DNA from: Lentisphaerota bacterium
GTDB lineage: Bacteria; Verrucomicrobiota; Lentisphaeria; Oligosphaerales; PUNB01
NCBI GenBank assembly: GCA_003552565.1
Contig: PUNB01000159.1
Span: 1-8,526 of the forward strand
Reading direction: 5' to 3'
Length of the DNA stretch: 8,526 bases
A program made the position numbers and the translations under genes. The stretch's first letter is position 1, and every line of letters begins with the position of its first letter. This document shows positions 6,028 to 8,526 of this stretch, piece by piece. The notes under the pieces were generated by a model. It did no database searches and was not told where the DNA came from. It worked only from the letters and a program-made list of their open reading frames with translations.

Positions 6028-7305
6028 ATGAGTACTTATGATTCCAGGATAGATTTTCAGCAGGAACTAAGAATCATGGGGCAGGCGGCCCGAAAGGCGG
6101 CGCGCAAGCTGGCGCTTTTGCAGGGAACCAGCAAAAGCCGATGTATTGAAGCGATGGCGGAATCATTGTTCGACTCTTCCAGTCAAGTGCTGGAGGCGAA
6201 CGAGAAAGATTTGGCGGCGGCTCGGGAGAAGGGGTTAAGTCAGGCTATGATCGACCGTCTTACCTTGACCACGGAGCGGATTGAGGAAATGGTCAAGGGG
6301 ATGCGGGTGTTATGCGGTCTGCCTGAGCCTGTGGGCAAGGTGGAATCCACTTGGATACGCCCGAATGATTTGAAGATCAATAAGGTGCGAGTGCCTATAG
6401 GAGTTATCGGTATTATTTATGAATCGCGTCCTAATGTTACGGCGGATGCCGCCGGTTTATGTATGAAAGCCGGCAATGCGGTTTTTTTACGCGGCGGCTC
6501 CGAATCCATAAACTCTAACATAGCGATTGCTTCCGCTTTGCGCGAAGGGTTGTGTTGTTGTGATATGCCGAAGGACGCGGTGCAGCTGGTGCCGTGGACT
6601 GAACGCGAAGCGGTGAATGAAATGTTGAAAATGAAAGAGTATATTGATCTGATTATCCCTCGCGGCGGAGAAGGGCTGATTAAGGCGGTGGTCGAGAATT
6701 CTCACATTCCGGTGATCAAGCATTACAAAGGAGTGTGCCACATTTATGTGGATGCCAAAGCCGATATTCAGATGGCGTCGCGGATTGTCGAGAACGCCAA
6801 GTGTCAGCGTCCCGGTGTTTGTAATGCCGTTGAAACCTTGCTGATACATAAGGACATAGCAGACGAGTTTGCTCCCAAGATTGCTGAGCAGCTGACCGAA
6901 AAAGGAGTGGAACTGCGGGGCGATCAGGGGTTCTGCCGGCTGGCGCCGAGCGCGAAACCGGCCCGGGAAGATGATTGGGGAGCTGAATTCCTCGACTTGA
7001 TTCTGGCGGTCAGGGTGGTTGATTCGATTGAACAGGCTATTGAACATATCGCCGATTACGGCTCCGGGCACAGCGAGGCGATTATTACCGAGAGCAAGAC
7101 CGCCGCCTCGCTGTTCACCGAGAGTGTCGATTCGGCGGCGGTCTATGTCAATGCTTCGACACGCTTCACTGATGGCGGGCAGTTCGGCATGGGGGCGGAG
7201 ATCGGCATCAGCACGGACCGGATTCACGCTCGCGGGCCGATGGGTATCGATGAGCTGACAACATATAAATATGTCATTAAAGGTTCAGGCCAGATTCGCG
7301 CATGA
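6028..7305 (+). CDS. proA: Glutamate-5-semialdehyde dehydrogenase (gamma-glutamyl phosphate reductase)
   Basis: ProA reduces glutamyl 5-phosphate, the labile ProB product, to glutamate 5-semialdehyde with NADPH in the cytoplasm. The 425-residue protein (E. coli: 417) belongs to the aldehyde dehydrogenase superfamily. It shows RVPIGVIGIIYESRPNVTAD (121-140), NAVFLRGGSE (150-159), LIIPRGGEGL (208-217), the active-site segment NAKCQRPGVCNAVET with catalytic Cys265, and the C-terminal signature VNASTRFTDGGQFGMGAE (374-391). GGAAGA lies 11 nt before ATG 6028. ATG 6079, 17 codons in, is a possible alternative start, and the true family homology begins near there. It follows proB after 73 bp and overlaps tlyA by 4 bp, so one transcript is likely. 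All key residues are present. Confidence 0.95.
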   Translation: MSTYDSRIDFQQELRIMGQAARKAARKLALLQGTSKSRCIEAMAESLFDSSSQVLEANEKDLAAAREKGLSQAMIDRLTLTTERIEEMVKGMRVLCGLPEPVGKVESTWIRPNDLKINKVRVPIGVIGIIYESRPNVTADAAGLCMKAGNAVFLRGGSESINSNIAIASALREGLCCCDMPKDAVQLVPWTEREAVNEMLKMKEYIDLIIPRGGEGLIKAVVENSHIPVIKHYKGVCHIYVDAKADIQMASRIVENAKCQRPGVCNAVETLLIHKDIADEFAPKIAEQLTEKGVELRGDQGFCRLAPSAKPAREDDWGAEFLDLILAVRVVDSIEQAIEHIADYGSGHSEAIITESKTAASLFTESVDSAAVYVNASTRFTDGGQFGMGAEIGISTDRIHARGPMGIDELTTYKYVIKGSGQIRA

Positions 7306-8039
7306 AAAAAAATCGCGCCGATTTACTGACTGTGGATCGCGGTTTGTGCGCCAGTCGGGCGCAGGCTCAAAGGGCGATCATGGCCGGGCAGGTGCGAATC
7401 GGCGAAGATCGTCTGGTACTTAAGCCCGGTGAAATGCTGCCGGAAGATTGCGATCTGCGACTTTTGACACCTTATCCGTATGTCAGCCGGGGGGCGGAAA
7501 AACTGCTTCCCGCTTTGGAAACTTTCGCGCCCGATTGTCAGGGTGTAACGGCACTTGATATTGGCGCTTCAACCGGAGGCTTCACCGATTTACTTTTGCG
7601 GAACGGCGCCGCCAAGGTGTATGCTGTGGATGTCGGTTTTGGCCAGCTGCATCTGAAATTGCGCAATGATCCACGGGTGATTTGCCTGGAAAGAGTGAAC
7701 GCTCGTTATCTGGACGGGGCCATGGTGCCGGAAGCGATTGACCTGATGTGCGCCGATGTGTCGTTTATTTCATTGCGGAAAATTTTACCGGCGGCGGCGC
7801 CATTGCTGGCGGCGCAGGCTTGGGTCTTTCTTTTGATCAAGCCGCAGTTCGAGGCGCGCAGGGAAGAAATCAGCAGAGGCGGAGTGGTCAAAGATGTCGA
7901 AGTAAGAGAGCGTTGCGTGCGGGAAATAGCTGCATTCGCCGAGTCCAGTTTTCACTGGCGGCAGGAGGGAGTGGTAGAGTCTCCGATCCGCGGGCCCAAG
8001 GGAAATGTCGAATTTGTCCTGGTTATGCGCACTGGCTGA
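7302..8039 (+). CDS. tlyA: TlyA-family rRNA 2'-O-methyltransferase
   Basis: TlyA enzymes use S-adenosylmethionine to methylate ribose 2'-OH of 23S rRNA C1920 and, in the longer subtype, 16S rRNA C1409. Loss gives capreomycin resistance in mycobacteria. This 245-residue protein has an N-terminal S4 RNA-binding domain (about 4-60, RADLLTVDRGLCASRAQAQ) and an FtsJ-type Rossmann domain with SAM motif LDIGASTGGFTDLLL (85-99), DVGFGQL (110-116), ADVSFISL (151-158) and LIKPQFEA (178-185). Lys67, Asp152, Lys180 and Glu237 sit where M. tuberculosis TlyA has its K-D-K-E catalytic set. The N-terminus reaches almost as far as the long (type II) form, so both targets are possible; this is inference. ATG 7302 overlaps the proA stop (ATGA), with only a weak ribosome site, implying translational coupling. 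Early annotations of this family as haemolysin are misleading. Confidence 0.93.
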   Translation: MKKNRADLLTVDRGLCASRAQAQRAIMAGQVRIGEDRLVLKPGEMLPEDCDLRLLTPYPYVSRGAEKLLPALETFAPDCQGVTALDIGASTGGFTDLLLRNGAAKVYAVDVGFGQLHLKLRNDPRVICLERVNARYLDGAMVPEAIDLMCADVSFISLRKILPAAAPLLAAQAWVFLLIKPQFEARREEISRGGVVKDVEVRERCVREIAAFAESSFHWRQEGVVESPIRGPKGNVEFVLVMRTG

Positions 8040-8040
8040 C

Positions 8041-8055
8041 GTGCTGGAGCACTTT
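8041..8055 (+). terminator. Weak stem-loop directly after tlyA
   Basis: GTGC-TGGA-GCAC (8041-8052) followed by TTT lies one base after the tlyA stop. The stem is only 4-5 bp and the T-run is three, so termination would be weak. The T-rich repeat tail ending at 8150 is the next candidate for the end of the proB-proA-tlyA transcript. Confidence 0.3.
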
Positions 8056-8113
8056 GTCATTGCGGACGCTTTTATGAGACTCGCGGTTTCAGTGTTCAGG
8101 TGTCAGGGACACA

Positions 8114-8154
8114 GGCGGTCGGGCTTATGTGAGACTTCGTCTTTTTTTAGCCAC
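8114..8154 (+). repeat. Hairpin repeat family, tail copy
   Basis: A 41-bp segment identical to 8390-8430; its inner 31 bp are the exact reverse complement of 1-31. It keeps only the right end of the hairpin (AGGCGGTCGGG). The tail carries AGAC-TTC-GTCT followed by T-rich sequence and could help terminate the tlyA transcript. A partial relative (TTTTATGAGACTCGCGG) lies at 8070-8086. Confidence 0.85.
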
Positions 8155-8185
8155 GAAAAACACAAAAAAATGTATTGCCCGTAAC

Positions 8186-8247
8186 CAAGTCTCTCCCTCA
8201 GGGTATCCGGCGTGCATCGCGCCGGCGGTCGGGCTTGTATGAAACAC
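8186..8247 (+). repeat. Hairpin repeat family, copy C
   Basis: The left flank (AAGTCTCTCCCTCAGGGTAT) matches the reverse complement of the copy B flank. The hairpin has arms 8207-8214 and 8218-8225 (8 bp, one T-G pair, loop CAT). GGCGGTCGGGCTT follows as in the other copies, then the tail diverges to GTATGAAACAC. The 15 bases 8233-8247 are an exact inverted match to 4296-4310, linking the 3878-4703 gap to this repeat family. Confidence 0.75.
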
Positions 8248-8342
8248 AATTCTGAATGTTGAATATTGAATGATGAATTTTGAAGTGGAACTGTCTGGTC
8301 TGTCCGAATCTCAACATTCAGAATTCAGAATTCAAAATTCAT
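8248..8342. repeat. AT-rich inverted repeats in A-B-A'-B' order
   Basis: Segment A (8248-8262, AATTCTGAATGTTGA) is a perfect 15-bp inverted match to 8311-8325. Segment B (8273-8284, ATGAATTTTGAA) is a perfect 12-bp inverted match to 8331-8342. Because the order is A-B-A'-B', the two stems cannot nest. The DNA is built from GAATNTTGAA-like words, an AT-rich low-complexity type common between genes. An open frame of 71 codons crossing it (from 8270) looks incidental. Confidence 0.75.
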
Positions 8343-8368
8343 TATTAGTGTTCCCTGTTTCTTCTACG

Positions 8369-8430
8369 GGGTATCAGGCGCCTTGCGCCGGCGGTCGGGC
8401 TTATGTGAGACTTCGTCTTTTTTTAGCCAC
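8369..8430 (+). repeat. Hairpin repeat family, copy D
   Basis: The fullest right-pointing copy: GGGGTATC flank, hairpin GGCGC-CTT-GCGCC (8377-8389), then CGGTCGGG and the complete 31-bp tail ending in T7-AG (8396-8426) plus CCAC. Positions 8390-8430 equal 8114-8154. With copies A and B reading leftward at the other end of the window, the family forms long-range inverted repeats around the gene block. Confidence 0.85.
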
Positions 8431-8440
8431 TGATTATAAT
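8412..8440 (+). promoter_or_regulatory. Candidate promoter for the gene at 8482
   Basis: TATAAT (8435-8440) is a perfect -10 box. A weak -35 (TTCGTC, 8412-8417) lies 17 bp upstream, inside the T-rich end of repeat copy D. Transcription would begin near 8447, giving a leader of about 35 nt before ATG 8482. Confidence 0.4.
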
Positions 8441-8481
8441 GCACATTTATTCCTCATCCTATTGTCTATAAGGTTTCAATT

Positions 8482-8526
8482 ATGAATAAAGATAATCATT
8501 CAGAGAGCAGCAGCCAGGGTGTTTCC
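8482..8526 (+). CDS. Start of an unidentified gene (cut by window end)
   Basis: Fifteen codons are visible: MNKDNHSESSSQGVS, a polar, serine-rich start. AAGG (8470-8473) lies 8 nt before the ATG, and a TATAAT box lies about 40 bp upstream, so a real gene start is likely. The visible part shows no signal peptide or motif and does not allow a product call. Confidence 0.5.
   Translation, partial: MNKDNHSESSSQGVS

Noticed and set aside
6487..7227. 246-codon minus-strand frame inside proA
   Set aside because: Antisense shadow of a highly conserved gene; no recognisable product or ribosome site.
8270..8485. 71-codon plus-strand frame
   Set aside because: It runs through AT-rich inverted repeats and hairpin repeat copy D and overlaps the better-supported start at 8482.

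Overview
The window carries four complete protein genes and the first codons of a fifth, all on the + strand. They are separated by intergenic DNA that is unusually rich in small repeats. The genes point to a Gram-negative (diderm) bacterium of medium GC: a large single-anchor YdbH/AsmA-like protein makes sense only with an outer membrane, and fatty acid synthesis, proline synthesis and ribosome methylation are ordinary chromosomal functions. I cannot place the phylum. The clutter of short repeats would fit a large-genome environmental lineage, but that is an impression, not evidence.

Layout. 1-261: a repeat cluster (two hairpin repeats pointing left, one extra 8-bp stem-loop, three 12-bp units). 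262-1071: fabI, a divergent enoyl-ACP reductase. 1133-3877: a 914-residue YdbH/AsmA-like envelope protein. 3878-4703: 826 bp without a convincing gene, holding short repeats, a nested inverted repeat with a leftward terminator, a compact RNA-like structure ending in a rightward intrinsic terminator, and a possible promoter. 4704-8039: a proB-proA-tlyA cluster. proA and tlyA overlap by 4 bp, and proB ends in a low-complexity tail made by an in-frame 12-bp repeat. 8040-8481: a second repeat cluster in which the hairpin repeats point right. 8482-8526: the start of a further gene behind a good -10 box.

How the genes relate. ProB and ProA catalyse the first two steps of proline synthesis from glutamate; glutamate semialdehyde then cyclises and is reduced by ProC, which is not in the window. 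TlyA is an rRNA 2'-O-methyltransferase, probably co-transcribed with proBA and translationally coupled to proA. FabI and the YdbH-like protein both serve the envelope: one makes acyl chains, the other belongs to a superfamily of inter-membrane lipid carriers. Their shared strand and short gap suggest a small operon.

I found no defence system, CRISPR array, integrase, transposase, tRNA or rRNA. The most notable signals are (1) a dispersed 12-bp repeat that has become coding sequence at the end of proB, (2) a hairpin repeat family in opposite orientations at the two ends of the window, and (3) a structured segment about 200 bp upstream of proB in which two folds compete for the same bases.
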